Origin: Lampris incognitus
Lineage: Eukaryota; Chordata; Actinopteri; Lampriformes; Lampridae
Direction: 5' to 3'
Assembly: GCF_029633865.1 (NCBI RefSeq)
Contig: NC_079222.1
Location: 35,641,327-35,705,326 of the forward strand
Length of the DNA: 64,000 nucleotides
A program made the translations under genes and the position numbers. The notes below the pieces were generated by a model, which saw only the letters and a list, made by a program, of their open reading frames with translations, searched no databases and was not told the origin of the DNA. How positions within the stretch are numbered: the first letter of the stretch is position 1; every line of letters begins with the position of its first letter. Below, in pieces: positions 49,818 to 58,494 of the stretch.

Positions 49818-49972
49818 TCTATATGAACATTATCTATTATCCATCCATCCATCCATTATCCAAACCACTTATCCTGCTCTCGGGGTCACGGGGATGCTGC
49901 AGCCTATCCCAGCAGTCATTGGGTGGCAGGCGGGGAGACACCCTGGACAGGCCGCCAGGCCATCACAGGGCC

Positions 49973-50019
<47 letters not shown>

Positions 50020-50786
50020 GCAAAACTATACTTGTGGGGCCCCTCATTGACGACATTCATTTCCTAGCCCTTAACCCTAACCTTAACCACGCAAACTACA
50101 TGCCTAACCCTAACCCTAACCCTGATTCTAACCTTAAGCCTAAAACCAAGTCCTAACCCTAAAATACACCCTTTTACTTGTGGGGTCCCATAAAATGGCC
50201 CCACAAGTTAGGGGGTTTCTGGTTTTTCTGGTCCCCATTAGGATAGTTAAACATGGTACACACACACACACACACACACACATTCACACCTAGGGACAAT
50301 CTAGTATGGCCGAGTCACCTGACCTACATGTCTTTGGACTGTGGGAGAAAACTGGAGCCCCCAGAGGAAACCCACGCAGACACGCGGAGAACATGCAAAC
50401 TCCACACAGAGGACGACCTGGGACGACCCACCAAGCTGGACTACCCCGGGGCTTGAACCCAGGACCTTCTTGCTGTGAGGCGACTGCACTAAACACTGTG
50501 CCAATGTGCCGCCCTATCTATTTACTCATTTATTTATCTTCTTATTATTATTATTATTGTTACTATTATTATTCTTAAAATTATCTCTGAATCTATATAA
50601 AAAATTCAAAATGTGGTCCTCAACACAATTTCAGGATTTTTTTTCTATTTCTTTACATCATCTAATCCAAGTTGAGACCGCTCAGAGGCTACTCATTTAA
50701 CTAAAGGAAAAAAAGTTGCATCAGACAGAATTGTTTAAAGCCATTTAGTCAGTGTTTGTGATGCTGCACTGCTTAAAGTTTGAACA

Positions 50787-50840
<54 letters not shown>

Positions 50841-52095
50841 TATATACATACACTACCGTTCAAAAGTTTGGGATCACCCAAACAATTTTGTGTTTTCCAT
50901 GAAAAGTCACACTTATTCACCACCATATGTTGTGAAATGAATAGAAAATAGAGTCAAGACATTGACAAGGTTAGAAATAATGATTTGTATTTGAAATAAG
51001 ATTTTTTTTACATCAAACTTTGCTTTCGTCAAAGAATCCTCCATTTGCAGCAATTACAGCATTGCAGACCTTTGGCATTCTAGCTGTTAATTTGTTGAGG
51101 TAATCTGGAGAAATTGCACCCCACGCTTCCAGAAGCAGCTCCCACAAGTTGGATTGGTTGGATGGGCACTTCTTTGAGCAGACTGAGTTTCTGGAGCATC
51201 ACATTTGTGGGGTCAATTAAACGCTCAAAATGGCCAGATAAAGAGAACTTTCATCTGAAACTCGACAGTCTATTCTTGTTCTTAGAAATGAAGGCTATTC
51301 CATGCGAGAAATTGCTAAGAAATTGAAGATTTCCTACACCGGTGTGTACTACTCCCTTCAGAGGACAGCACAAACAGGCTCTAACCAGAGTAGAAAAAGA
51401 AGAGGGAGGCCGCGTTGCACAACTGAGCAAGAAGATAAGTACATTAGAGTCTCTAGTTTGAGAAACAGACGCCTCACAGGTCCCCAACTGGCATCTTCAT
51501 TAAATAGTACCTGTTAGAGCCTGTTTGTGCTGTCCTCTGAAGGGAGTAGTACACACCGGTGTAGGAAATCTTCAATTTCTTAGCAATTTCTCGCATGGAA
51601 TAGCCTTCATTTCTAAGAACAAGAATAGACTGTCGAGTTTCAGATGAAAGTTCTCTTTTTCTGGCCATTTTGAGCGTTTAATTGACCCCACAAATGTGAT
51701 GCTCCAGAAACTCAATCTGCTCAAAGAAGTGCCCATCCAACCAATCCAACTTGTGGGAGCTGCTTCTGGAAGCGTGGGGTGCAATTTCTCCAGATTACCT
51801 CAACAAATTAACAGCTAGAATGCCAAAGGTCTGCAATGCTGTAATTGCTGCAAGTGGAGGGTTCTTTGACGAAAGCAAAGTTTGATGTAAAAAAATCTTA
51901 TTTCAAATACAAATCATTATTTCTAACCTTGTCAATGTCTTGACTCTATTTTCTATTCATTTCACAACATATGGTGGTGAATAAGTGTGACTTTTCATGG
52001 AAAACACGAAATTGTTTGGGTGATCCCAAACTTTTGAACGGTAGTGTACATATATACATATATATATACATATATACATATATATATATATATAC

Positions 52096-52137
<42 letters not shown>

Positions 52138-55100
52138 CTTGCCCAGTTAACCTTATATATAAAAAGTAGCTTAGTTGAGGGTATTGTGTAACTGCAGGAA
52201 CCTAAAACATGACCGGAGTTGCCTGATGTACAGGTCAGCCATACCACCGATGCTTTTGAGAATTATACAGTCATGAACAACATTAATCACATGTACTAAA
52301 AACAAAGACAAGTCAACAGTCCATTGCAGACTGAACGAGGAAACAAATGGAAAATGGAACAAACAGACTTTCATCAGCATACAAAGAGGACAGACCACTT
52401 CAACACAAAAGGTCTACCTGCCTAAATCATCTTAAAGCTGCAATCCACCACTTTTCTCACTGGTTCACTCATGTGTGATGTGATTATGATGTGGTGATTC
52501 TGCTGGACAGACACAATCAATATTCCAGTAGGAGAATGTTCCGGTACAGTTCACTGGAGGAGGCAAAGAGAAACAGACCTGTTGCAACCAACTTTCTCTG
52601 ACTATGAGCAAGGTGCTGCAGCCATTGTCGCCGGTGCGCCATCAGCTCGTGAGTAGAAATGGGACCCCCGGATTTTCTTTGCAACCCTGAATAGGTACCT
52701 GTTTGTAGTTATTCAACCAATCAGCAATGAATTATGTCAGATGTTGCACACCTTGCATAATTAAATGCTGTGAGATGATTGGTTGAGTGAGTACAAGCAG
52801 GGTTACAATGAAAATCTGCAGGATAGGGGGTCCTTGAGGACGGGGCTGGGAAACACTGGTCTTGTGTATAACAAAGTTCATCAGACTATATCATAATGTG
52901 ACGGAGCCCCTCTGGCAACATCTTGGAACGACTAAAATAATGCATGGCCACCACTTATTAACGCAAGGGAACAAGATCCTAATGTGCGGCCGCGACTTGG
53001 TAACGCATGGGAACGACATCATTGAGCACTGGTTGCAGATGGCGGGACGGTTGTCCAGAAGTATGGAAGCATGCTGTTAATAAAGTCTTATTTGCATGGG
53101 ATTTCTGTCATGTGGGATTCTCGTGTAACTGATGAACTACCGTCTGACCTCTGTGTTTCTTACAGCACACTTACACGGGATACAACAAAGTCAGAAATAC
53201 ATTTAAATTTACCGGCGCCTACAGCGAATGTTAAGCAATATTCTGATGGCGTCTCACCGTCAACAGAAAACCGACTTGACTTGGAGGCTGACCACTCGCA
53301 CACTTTCTGGAAATGCACAAAGATCAGGTTATATTGGCAGAATGTGAACGTCGGGACATGAAATCCCAAACACCTGCCCTGTGATGTGTCTCGGCAACGC
53401 TGATGATGCTGTGATGAGAGAAGACCTCCGCTTGACTAAAGTTTTACTTGCAGCAAGTCAGGAAGCCGTTACCAGAAACTGGCTTAACGTTAACGCCCCA
53501 AAACAGGAAGAGTGGAGGGAAACTGCCCGAGACATTTTTTGTTATGGAAAAGTGGACATTCATTTTGAGAGTCCAAGAGACTATATTTAAAAAGAACTGG
53601 GAAAAATGGTGGGAAATGACACTGACTAAATGAATGTCAAATTAAAATATGTGTGAATATTGAAATATTTCCAGACAACTATTTATTGTTATTATTTTTT
53701 TATTATTATTTTTATCTGTTTGTATATCTTACTGTATTATTTTGTGTTGATGTTGTTGCACTGTTCTGGTTATATCTTTTTGAAAACTTAAGTGAGAAAA
53801 TTGACGGGATGAATTAACATACCTTTTTGTGATGAACCTGGCACAAAAAAAAAAAAGATTCCTGCATCAACGAATTCATTCTTGATGCAGGAAGTGTACA
53901 CTCCAAACTCTGTACACCAGACAATAAGAGACGAAGAACGGACGTATTTGCGATCAACGCCGATTCTCCCTCACCCACATGACATCATTCACATCCACTG
54001 TGGAAGTGCAGAACTGCACAAGCCGTGAAATACCCCGGAAAATACTCAGCGGTGGTAATAACACAAATTTGTACATGCAAAAACTACGGATGATAATCTT
54101 ACGGACGACTGGTTTCAGAGTTGCAGGCCTGACAGTTGTTGATAGGACTGGAGTGAGAGACACAAGTGTCTGGATGGATCAAATCCATCCAGTAGAACAT
54201 GTTTGCCGCTGCAGCAGTTGGTGCAACCAGATCAGCAAGTTTCAACAGCAGCACACGGAGACTGCAGAGCGTCTCCGACCACGCTCAGGATGCCGTTTAG
54301 TATTATGTACCCTAACGCCATGCTCCAGATGGATTTTTTTTAATTTTGAGATACTTTATTCATCCCCGAAGGGAAACCACGCTCTGCATCTAACCCATCC
54401 TAGCTGTGTAGCTAGGAGCAGTGGGCAGTCGCCGTGCAGCACCCAGGGACCAACTCCAGGTCGTCTTGTCATGCCTTGCTCAGGGGCACAAACAGGAGTA
54501 TTAACCTTAAACCGCGCGTCTGTTTGACAGTGGGGGAAACCGGAGCGTCCAGAGAAAACCCACCACAGACACGGGGAGAACATGCAAACTCCACACAGAG
54601 GACGACCCGGGATGACCTCCCAAAGTTGGACAACCGCCGGGGTTCGAACCGAGGATCTTCTTGCTGTGAGGTGACAGTGCTAACCACTGCCACCATGCCG
54701 CCATTATTAAGGGAGAAAAACTGTGGATTTCAGTTTTAAAATTAAGCAACCCAAAAGTGGTTTCCATGCCAACAGGCACTTTTATCCCGGAACTATGTTT
54801 GACATAGTAGATGAAGGTAATCAAATTGTGCATCTTGATTTTTGCACTGATAGTAGCAATGAATTACAAGGCAACAACAGCTGTTGCTATTGTTGGAGTG
54901 AATATGAGTCAACTTATTAAACTAACTGATAAATGAGATAAAGTTGGGATTTCTTTTTATGTTCAAGCTTTGGTTACTTTCCAATTGATTTGGTTGATTT
55001 AGAGCAGCCTCGTGTGTGTGTGTAGGAGTTGTAGAAATAATTAAGACTGACGTGTGCTTGAACTGAATTAATCAACATTGTGATACATCAAGAATCATTT

Positions 55101-55312
55101 TATAACCAAATAACTCAAGTAAATCAAATGAATGCAGCCTGTCAATCAAAATGTTATTGCACTGAGCGCTGCCTGACACTGGATAAGCTGTGGCTATTTA
55201 AAAGTTCCTGGATGGCATCAAAAAGAGGACTTACTGGTTTAGCGTTGGTAAAAGGATTGTACTCTTCAAGTCCAGGAGGTGCAGTATGTGTCGCTTGTGT
55301 CACTGATGGATC
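38705..55312 (-). CDS. scamp1: SCAMP1-type secretory carrier membrane protein, coding exons 2-9 (exon 1 not in view)
   Basis: Eight exons on the - strand join in frame: 55235-55312, 49517-49624 or its copy 48029-48136, 47287-47398, 46598-46726, 44443-44602, 39864-39965, 39026-39143 and 38705-38854. With one copy of exon 3 they encode 318 residues; the missing exon 1, about 19 residues in human, would bring this to about 337 (human SCAMP1 has 338). In order: an NPF-containing N-terminal tail (EEYNPF), a charged coiled coil ([19 protein letters not shown]), the amphipathic linker ([10 protein letters not shown]), four transmembrane segments and a C-terminal tail with [14 protein letters not shown]. 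SCAMPs act in post-Golgi and endosomal recycling and bind EH-domain proteins through NPF motifs. Exon 3 is duplicated in tandem, in phase. A gypsy element, SINEs and a palindromic Tc1 derivative sit in the introns. Confidence 0.94.
39026..39143 (-). CDS. scamp1: scamp1 exon 8 (TM4)
   Basis: 118 bases after acceptor CTTATTCAG, encoding [20 protein letters not shown] and the fourth transmembrane segment to SLILFKK, ending in phase 0 before GTAAAC. A full-length SINE A with a 15-bp target-site duplication lies between this exon and exon 7. Confidence 0.93.
39264..39716 (-). mobile_element. SINE A, full length, 15-bp TSD
   Basis: Head on the - strand GGCGTCCAAGTGGCGTGGC, B-box region near 39655 and the long A tail at the low-coordinate end. 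The duplication AAAAGGTCTGTTCTT lies at 39249-39263 and 39717-39731. Sits in scamp1 intron 7. Confidence 0.92.
39864..39965 (-). CDS. scamp1: scamp1 exon 7 (TM3)
   Basis: 102 bases after acceptor GTCCACAG, completing an Arg codon and encoding [20 protein letters not shown] and the rest of the third transmembrane segment to GWGA. The donor is GGCCAG|GTAAGG. Intron 6 upstream (39966-44442) holds the Ty3/gypsy element and a LINE 3' fragment. Confidence 0.93.
40560..40800. repeat. LINE/SINE 3'-terminal repeats
   Basis: GTGCTATATAAATAAACTTC is an L2-like 3' end; CCCTTGAGCAAGGCACTTAA is a motif common to fish interspersed repeats. Confidence 0.5.
40778..40832. repeat. (GT)n microsatellite
   Basis: About 27 GT units. 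Confidence 0.97.
40930..41255 (+). mobile_element. RTE-like LINE 3' fragment
   Basis: CATCTGATTAGGATGCCTCC, GGAGGTTTTCCAGGCACGTC and GGGATCCCCCAGGAGGAGCT match the other copies, here on the + strand. It ends 15 bases before the gypsy LTR. Confidence 0.7.
41800..42695 (-). pseudogene. gypsy integrase remnant
   Basis: The zinc-binding region ([27 protein letters not shown]) is followed by the core [20 protein letters not shown] (first Asp) and [15 protein letters not shown] frameshift near 42190 leads into [40 protein letters not shown]. The frameshift and missing second-Asp context make it inactive. Confidence 0.8.
42923..43144 (-). pseudogene. gypsy RNase H fragment
   Basis: [20 protein letters not shown] and [18 protein letters not shown] match the RNase H end of gypsy pol (DHKPL...I; ...G..N..AD.LSR). 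A stop follows. Confidence 0.75.
43182..43972 (-). pseudogene. gypsy gag remnant, split by a SINE
   Basis: [20 protein letters not shown] and [20 protein letters not shown], then [17 protein letters not shown], are typical of Ty3/gypsy gag. The frame resumes beyond SINE A as [20 protein letters not shown] followed by EYFSPKMN. The C-terminal CCHC knuckle is not found. Confidence 0.75.
43301..43727 (+). mobile_element. SINE A inserted in gypsy gag, 13-bp TSD
   Basis: ATGTCCTGTACAG at 43288-43300 and 43728-43740 brackets a full SINE A (head GTAGCGTAGCAGTCTATTCC, B box GGACCGAATCCCCG, A-rich tail). It inserted after the gypsy element. Confidence 0.94.
44029..44276. mobile_element. palindromic MITE inside the gypsy 5' LTR, about 248 bp
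   Basis: The left half, from GGATGGGCAACATGATCCAG through GTGGGTGCAGGTCTTTGTTC, is complemented by the right half ending GATCACGTTGCCCATCCC. The LTR sequence CCAATGCTTGGCAAT on one side continues as TTGCACATTCCTGGGGG on the other, compared with the intact 3' LTR. Confidence 0.85.
44443..44602 (-). CDS. scamp1: scamp1 exon 6 (TM1-TM2)
   Basis: 160 bases after acceptor ATCCTCCAG. The product includes [20 protein letters not shown] and [20 protein letters not shown]. The [11 protein letters not shown] motif is the amphipathic segment E between TM2 and TM3, conserved in all SCAMPs. The donor is TTTCAG|GTAAAA. The gypsy LTR boundary lies only 19 bases beyond the exon edge, at 44424. Confidence 0.94.
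44630..46200. other. scamp1: scamp1 intron 5, mostly unrecognised
   Basis: A (GA)n patch at 44624-44646 lies just upstream of exon 6. The rest shows no repeat or exon with homology. Confidence 0.35.
46202..46350 (-). mobile_element. SINE A, internally deleted
   Basis: The 3' end (TTGTATCCAGCCAATCAATT) and head (GGTAGGCAACGGAATAGACC) are joined directly at about 46309; about 280 bases of body are missing. Confidence 0.8.
46598..46726 (-). CDS. scamp1: scamp1 exon 5 (linker and start of TM1)
   Basis: 129 bases after acceptor TGTTAG. They encode [20 protein letters not shown], then the conserved [19 protein letters not shown] leading into the first membrane segment. The donor is the consensus T|GTGAGT, splitting the next Phe codon after its first base. 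Confidence 0.93.
46815..47203 (-). mobile_element. SINE A with probable TSD
   Basis: Nearly full length; CTGCAGAAG flanks both sides (about 46807-46815 and 47202-47210). It lies between scamp1 exons 5 and 4, about 85 bp from exon 4. Confidence 0.85.
47287..47398 (-). CDS. scamp1: scamp1 exon 4 (coiled coil)
   Basis: Encodes [20 protein letters not shown] and the rest of the heptad-rich coiled coil of SCAMP1, ending SLSASG plus the first base of a Gly codon (GGGAG|GTCGGC). The acceptor is either AAG|GAT at 47398 or, six bases further in, TCAG|TCG. Both keep frame. A (CA)n tract abuts the acceptor and occupies the place of a normal pyrimidine tract (it reads as TG on the coding strand). Confidence 0.88.
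48029..48136 (-). CDS. scamp1: scamp1 exon 3, downstream copy (duplicate)
   Basis: Same length, phase, splice sites and 36 residues as the copy at 49517-49624, lying 1,488 bp away. Because the exon is symmetrical (phase 0-0), skipping either copy or including both keeps the frame. Inclusion of both would lengthen the N-terminal tail by 36 residues beyond the usual SCAMP1 size. The choice of copy cannot be read from the sequence. An assembly artefact joining two haplotypes is a real alternative. Confidence 0.85.
48272..48348. repeat. (CA)n microsatellite, unit 1
   Basis: About 38 CA units; the counterpart in unit 2 (about 49761-49814) is shorter. Confidence 0.97.
48385..48573 (-). mobile_element. 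SINE B 3' part ending in (CA)n, unit 1
   Basis: CCAAACCACTTATCCTGCTC, ATCCCAGCAGTCATTGGGTG and GGCCATCACAGGGCCGAC, then (CA)n. The head is missing beyond the (CA)n. Confidence 0.8.
48574..48820. repeat. fish repeat with interstitial CCCTAA motifs, unit 1
   Basis: ACTTGTGGGGCCCCTCATTG at the left and a near complement GGCCCCACAAGT at the right bracket telomere-like CCCTAACCCTAACC. It is a recurrent fish repeat. Copy in unit 2 at about 50030-50255. Confidence 0.7.
49517..49624 (-). CDS. scamp1: scamp1 exon 3, upstream copy
   Basis: 108 bases (36 codons), phase 0 at both ends, with acceptor TTCCCCAG|GTTTCC and donor ACACAG|GTACTG. The protein contains [18 protein letters not shown], matching the QPAIMKPTE..PAYTQ block of vertebrate SCAMP1. 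It lies in the second unit of a 1,488-bp tandem duplication; the 36 encoded residues are identical to those of the other copy. Confidence 0.9.
49860..50018 (-). mobile_element. SINE B 3' part ending in (CA)n, unit 2
   Basis: Duplicate of 48385-48573 with a shorter (CA)n. Confidence 0.8.
50284..50515 (-). mobile_element. SINE B head and body
   Basis: GGGCGGCACATTGGCACAGT head and the CAGTCCAAAGACATGTAGGT body on the - strand. It starts at a (CA)n tract that forms the outer edge of the duplication. Confidence 0.8.
50790..50830. repeat. (TA)n tract
   Basis: Left flank of the palindromic Tc1 derivative. Confidence 0.9.
50851..52046. mobile_element. palindromic Tc1 derivative, 1,196 bp
   Basis: TA flanks both ends (50849-50850, 52047-52048). 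From the left: the reverse complement of the Tc1 right end (to about 51172), then the forward Tc1 interior start (51173 to about 51511), then the same interior reversed (to about 51727), then the forward right end to 52046. The two arms, about 530 bp each, are near-perfect inverted repeats with the same internal junction (GGGCACTTCTTTGAGCAG), so one arm was copied into the other. Compared with the 1,610-bp copy, most of the catalytic domain is gone, but the N-terminal HTH region ([20 protein letters not shown]) lacks the 8-base deletion. Confidence 0.9.
52047..52133. repeat. (TA)n with CATATA variants
   Basis: Right flank of the palindromic Tc1 derivative. Confidence 0.9.
52134..53090. other. 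scamp1 intron 2, nothing recognised
   Basis: No exon or repeat family seen. Confidence 0.3.
53091..53860 (+). pseudogene. L1/Tx1-like LINE 3' end
   Basis: Broken frames give [40 protein letters not shown] and [20 protein letters not shown], then [11 protein letters not shown]: the C-terminal tail of L1/Tx1-type polymerases. An A-rich tail ends near 53860. Confidence 0.75.
54330..54705 (-). mobile_element. SINE B head plus AGATACTTTATT-type 3' repeat
   Basis: 54515-54702 carries the SINE B head and body on the - strand (GGCGGCATGGTGGCAGTGG; GGTTCGAACCCCGG). 54340-54500 (GAGATACTTTATTCATCCCC) is a different repeat tail common in fish LINE/SINEs. Confidence 0.65.
54710..55234. other. scamp1 intron 2, proximal part
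   Basis: No repeat or exon other than the donor side of exon 2 recognised. Confidence 0.3.
55235..55312 (-). CDS. scamp1: scamp1 exon 2 (N-terminal tail with NPF motif)
   Basis: 78 bases, phase 0 at both ends, encode [20 protein letters not shown] followed by FTNAKP. The acceptor is CTCTACTTAG and the donor CCA|GTAAGTCC. The NPF tripeptide matches the EH-domain-binding motif in SCAMP1 N-terminal tails. A SINE B copy ends only about 60 bases upstream of the acceptor, at 55372. Confidence 0.92.
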
Positions 55313-55371
55313 CTAAGTAGAGAAATTAGGGAAAAGAAACAAAGAGTAAGGAAATTAGAGTCTTACAGGGT

Positions 55372-55756
55372 ATCCATCCATTATTCAAACCGCGTACCCT
55401 AGGTAGGATCGTGGGATGCTGGAGCCTATCCCAGCAGTCATCGGGTGGCAGGTGGGGAGACACCCTGGACAGGTCCCTAGTCCATCACAGGGCCGACATA
55501 AACACACACACACACACACATACACACACACACACTAGGGGCAATTTAGTACGGCCGAGTCACCTGACCTACATGTCTTTGGACTGTGGGAGGAAACCAC
55601 AGACATGTTCTCCCCGCAGACACGGGGAGAACATGCAAACTCCACACAGAGGATGACCTGGGACGACCCCCAAGGTTGGACTACCCCGGGGCTCGAACCC
55701 AGGACCTTCTTGCTGTGAGGCGACCGCGCTAACCACTGCGCCACTGTCCCGCCCCT
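55372..55756 (-). mobile_element. SINE B, nearly full length
   Basis: Head GGGCGGGACAGTGGCGCAGT on the - strand, B box GGGTTCGAGCCCCGG, an internal (TG)n interrupted by TATG, tail GGATAATGGATGG-like. 60 bp upstream of the exon 2 acceptor of scamp1. Confidence 0.88.
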
Positions 55757-58040
55757 TAAAGGGCATCCTTCCATTTGACTGAGAGCCAATCATTTTCGTG
55801 GTATAAAGTCATTTTTGAAGGAAAAAAATAAACATTGCCGCAGTATCTAAGTTGGTAAAAAATAATAAACATACAACCCTACTAAAATATCCTTGGCGTG
55901 TCCATCCCTTCAAGTGTCATAAGAAAAATGGTGTGATGTCATAAAAGTATTTTTGCTCTCCAGGACCCAGCAGAACTGGTTATTCTGCATGTAACTACCC
56001 AGTAATTAAACACTGGCAAGGATGTGATGAGTCTGATCATTTCAGTAGCAGCAGGTCTATAAATAAAGCGGATGGGTTTTGGAAGGGTAGGAACGCCTCT
56101 GAGTGCTGTGATGAAAGACAGAATTAAGAGGGCAGCCTTTTTCACCTGCTAGCGCGCTGCGCTGAAGACAAAAGCAGCGGAAAACACTTCCTAGACCGTT
56201 TAGTGTCAACCTACATTTTCTTTGGCGTCAACGAAATGAAACCTCGCACGCCTTGCAGATGAAAGCTGGGGAGACACAGTTTTACTTTCAGGTGAACTGT
56301 TTGGGAGAAGACGAAGACAAAATAAATACCAAGATGGACTCGAACTGTTGAATAAAATCATACCATACACTAAAACCTATCACAATTGTCAATAACGTCC
56401 TTGTAGAACAACTGCATTTTTAAATAATGAATTTATTATTATTTTATTATATATTTATATTTTATTATATTATTGTTATTTATAAGATATCTATAAATTA
56501 ATTAATCTGATTAATCAATTTTATTTCCATGGAAACTTAAATTGACGGCAGATCGAGGCTAACATGTAAAAATCTCCCAAAAACTATTTACGGAATATTA
56601 TTTAGGTAAATGAGACTTGAGTAAATATAATGCCTGCCGTAACAAAGGTGATCACAATTTTCAAAGCAGTTTTATTTTGTGCATTTAATGTACATAAATA
56701 CCTAGCCACAAAAATTTTTTTTACAAGCATGGCAATTTATTGCCATTACTTGTTAAAATTCGTTTTGTCAATCCTGTTAGTTATTCCCAATGCAAATTTA
56801 TAACAGTTTAAATTATAATCTATCAATATCATAGAAATTATATCCTTATATTAAATTATACCTATAGAATATAGATACAAATTATAATTTCCCGTTTCAG
56901 AGCATTGTGTCTGAAATAGGAGAATTGCCCTTATGTTGGCATAAAGTATATGTGACACGTTACATGGAAGTAAACTTACCATCGGATGGTTAAATCGTGC
57001 ACGAGTGTTAGTCGAGATCTTTTTTAGGATTATTATCCACCTTGTGTATTCTTGAGGTGTTGTCCTAGTTCAGTCCCGCTTTTGCTCTTCTCGTGTCCCT
57101 GCTTTGTGAAAGGTCTGACAGCATCCTCCTCTGTTGTAAACACAAGCTGCCACTTGTCACGAGACCAGGGCCATGCATATTTTACAGTGTATTTTGGTTA
57201 AAATTTAATATGCTCCTGTTGACAAACTTGCACATAAAGTTTTACTGATTCAAACTGGAAATTTACAGGATGGCTTTTAAAAGTCAAATAATCTAATCTA
57301 ACTGCTGCATGGCTGCAGTTACATGACTTTGCTGTTACCTTACTAGGCACAAACAAGTCCATTCATTACACTGCAGAGTGAATAAGGTTATAAGATAGGT
57401 GTAGTTCTTTGTGTACAGACCACATGAATCCATTTTCTAGATAACGTCATTACAGCTTAGACTCTCCATCTGAGGGTGAGGCAGAGCTGCGTGGGCCAAC
57501 ACATCGTAGGCTTCATGTCAGTGACACAGAAACACATCAGAGTCGGGGTTTTCTGTTGTCCACGACTGTCCAACATGCCACTTCATAGTATATTAGACCA
57601 CTGAGCAGAGTGGTAGTACCCAACAGGTCTCAAGACCACATACCAATAATCCTGTCATGCACATGGACGCATTTTTACTCAGTCTTGACTCGATCTTAAA
57701 CGAGGACTCTGCCCTTCATCCTGAGACCAGGCGAGACCATAGCGTTTCTGATCCAGACCAAAACTTGCACTGTGTCAATTTCAAACCCAATCTCTGATTT
57801 AACTTCCCTAGACAAACAGAACGCTAGCAGAGTCCAGTTAAAGAGATTGCTTCGAACCCCTCTGCGTGCTGATGCATCTGTAGTGCCCAGTCTCATGATT
57901 TCCCATCTCCCAAGCTGTGCTTGTTCGTCTCCCACACTCATTCAACTAAGTCAAGACCATGTCATCTAACTCGACAATAATCCGGTTTTCTTATTAAAAA
58001 CCACAGTGTATCCATGTGCTCATGTTTGTCAGACATTCAT
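55757..58040. other. scamp1 intron 1 or upstream, AT-rich, no exon found
   Basis: No match to the SCAMP1 N-terminal exon (MSDFDSNPFADP-type) on the - strand. A GATG|GTAAGT donor-like site on the - strand near 56979 could end a non-coding exon. 56420-56500 is AT-rich. Confidence 0.35.
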
Positions 58041-58044
58041 ACAT

Positions 58045-58170
58045 TCATTCATTCATTATCCAAACCGCTTATTGTTACTCAGGGTCGCGAGGATGCTGGA
58101 ACTTATCCCAGCAGTCATTGGGTGGCAGGCAGGTAGACATGCTGGACAAGCCGCCAGCCCATCACAGGGT

Positions 58171-58232
<62 letters not shown>

Positions 58233-58465
58233 TCACACCTACGGACAATTTAGTACGGCTGATTCACCTGACCTACATGTCTTTGGACTGTGGGAGGAAA
58301 CTGGAGCATCCGGGGAAAACCCACACAGACACGGGGAGAACATGCAAACTCCACACAGAGGACGACACGGGACAACCCCCAAGGTTGGACTACCTCAGGG
58401 CTTGAACCCAGCACCTTCTCGCTGTGAGGCGACTGTGCTAACCACTGCGCCACCGTGCCGCCCAG
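58045..58465 (-). mobile_element. SINE B, full length, internal (TG)n
   Basis: Head GGGCGGCACGGTGGCGCAGT on the - strand; body and tail (ATAAGCGGTTTGGATAATG) complete; (CA)n at 58168-58229. Confidence 0.92.
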
Positions 58466-58494
58466 GTTGCACTGTACTCTAGCTACAGGTTACA

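Larger units (their letters stand above)
47407..50276. repeat. 1.4-1.5-kb tandem duplication covering scamp1 exon 3
   Basis: Unit 1 is about 47431-48830, unit 2 about 48831-50276, both bounded by (CA)n. The sequence TTTCATCTGCATGAAAGACG begins both units. Copies differ by scattered single bases, by (CA)n length and by an 85-bp segment (about 48876-48960) found only in unit 2. The exon spacing is 1,488 bp. Each unit also holds a truncated SINE B and a CCCTAA-rich repeat. Confidence 0.93.

Noticed and set aside
54100..54310. Possible coding segment ([15 protein letters not shown])
   Set aside because: Open frame only by chance as far as I can tell; no known family recognised.
56941..57010. GATG|GTAAGT donor-like site on the - strand
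   Set aside because: A good donor consensus, but no exon can be defined upstream; kept only as a possible 5'UTR exon border.
57696..57969. Candidate first exon of scamp1
   Set aside because: Neither strand gives a SCAMP-like N-terminus (expected MSDFDSNPF-type); no donor in the right phase.
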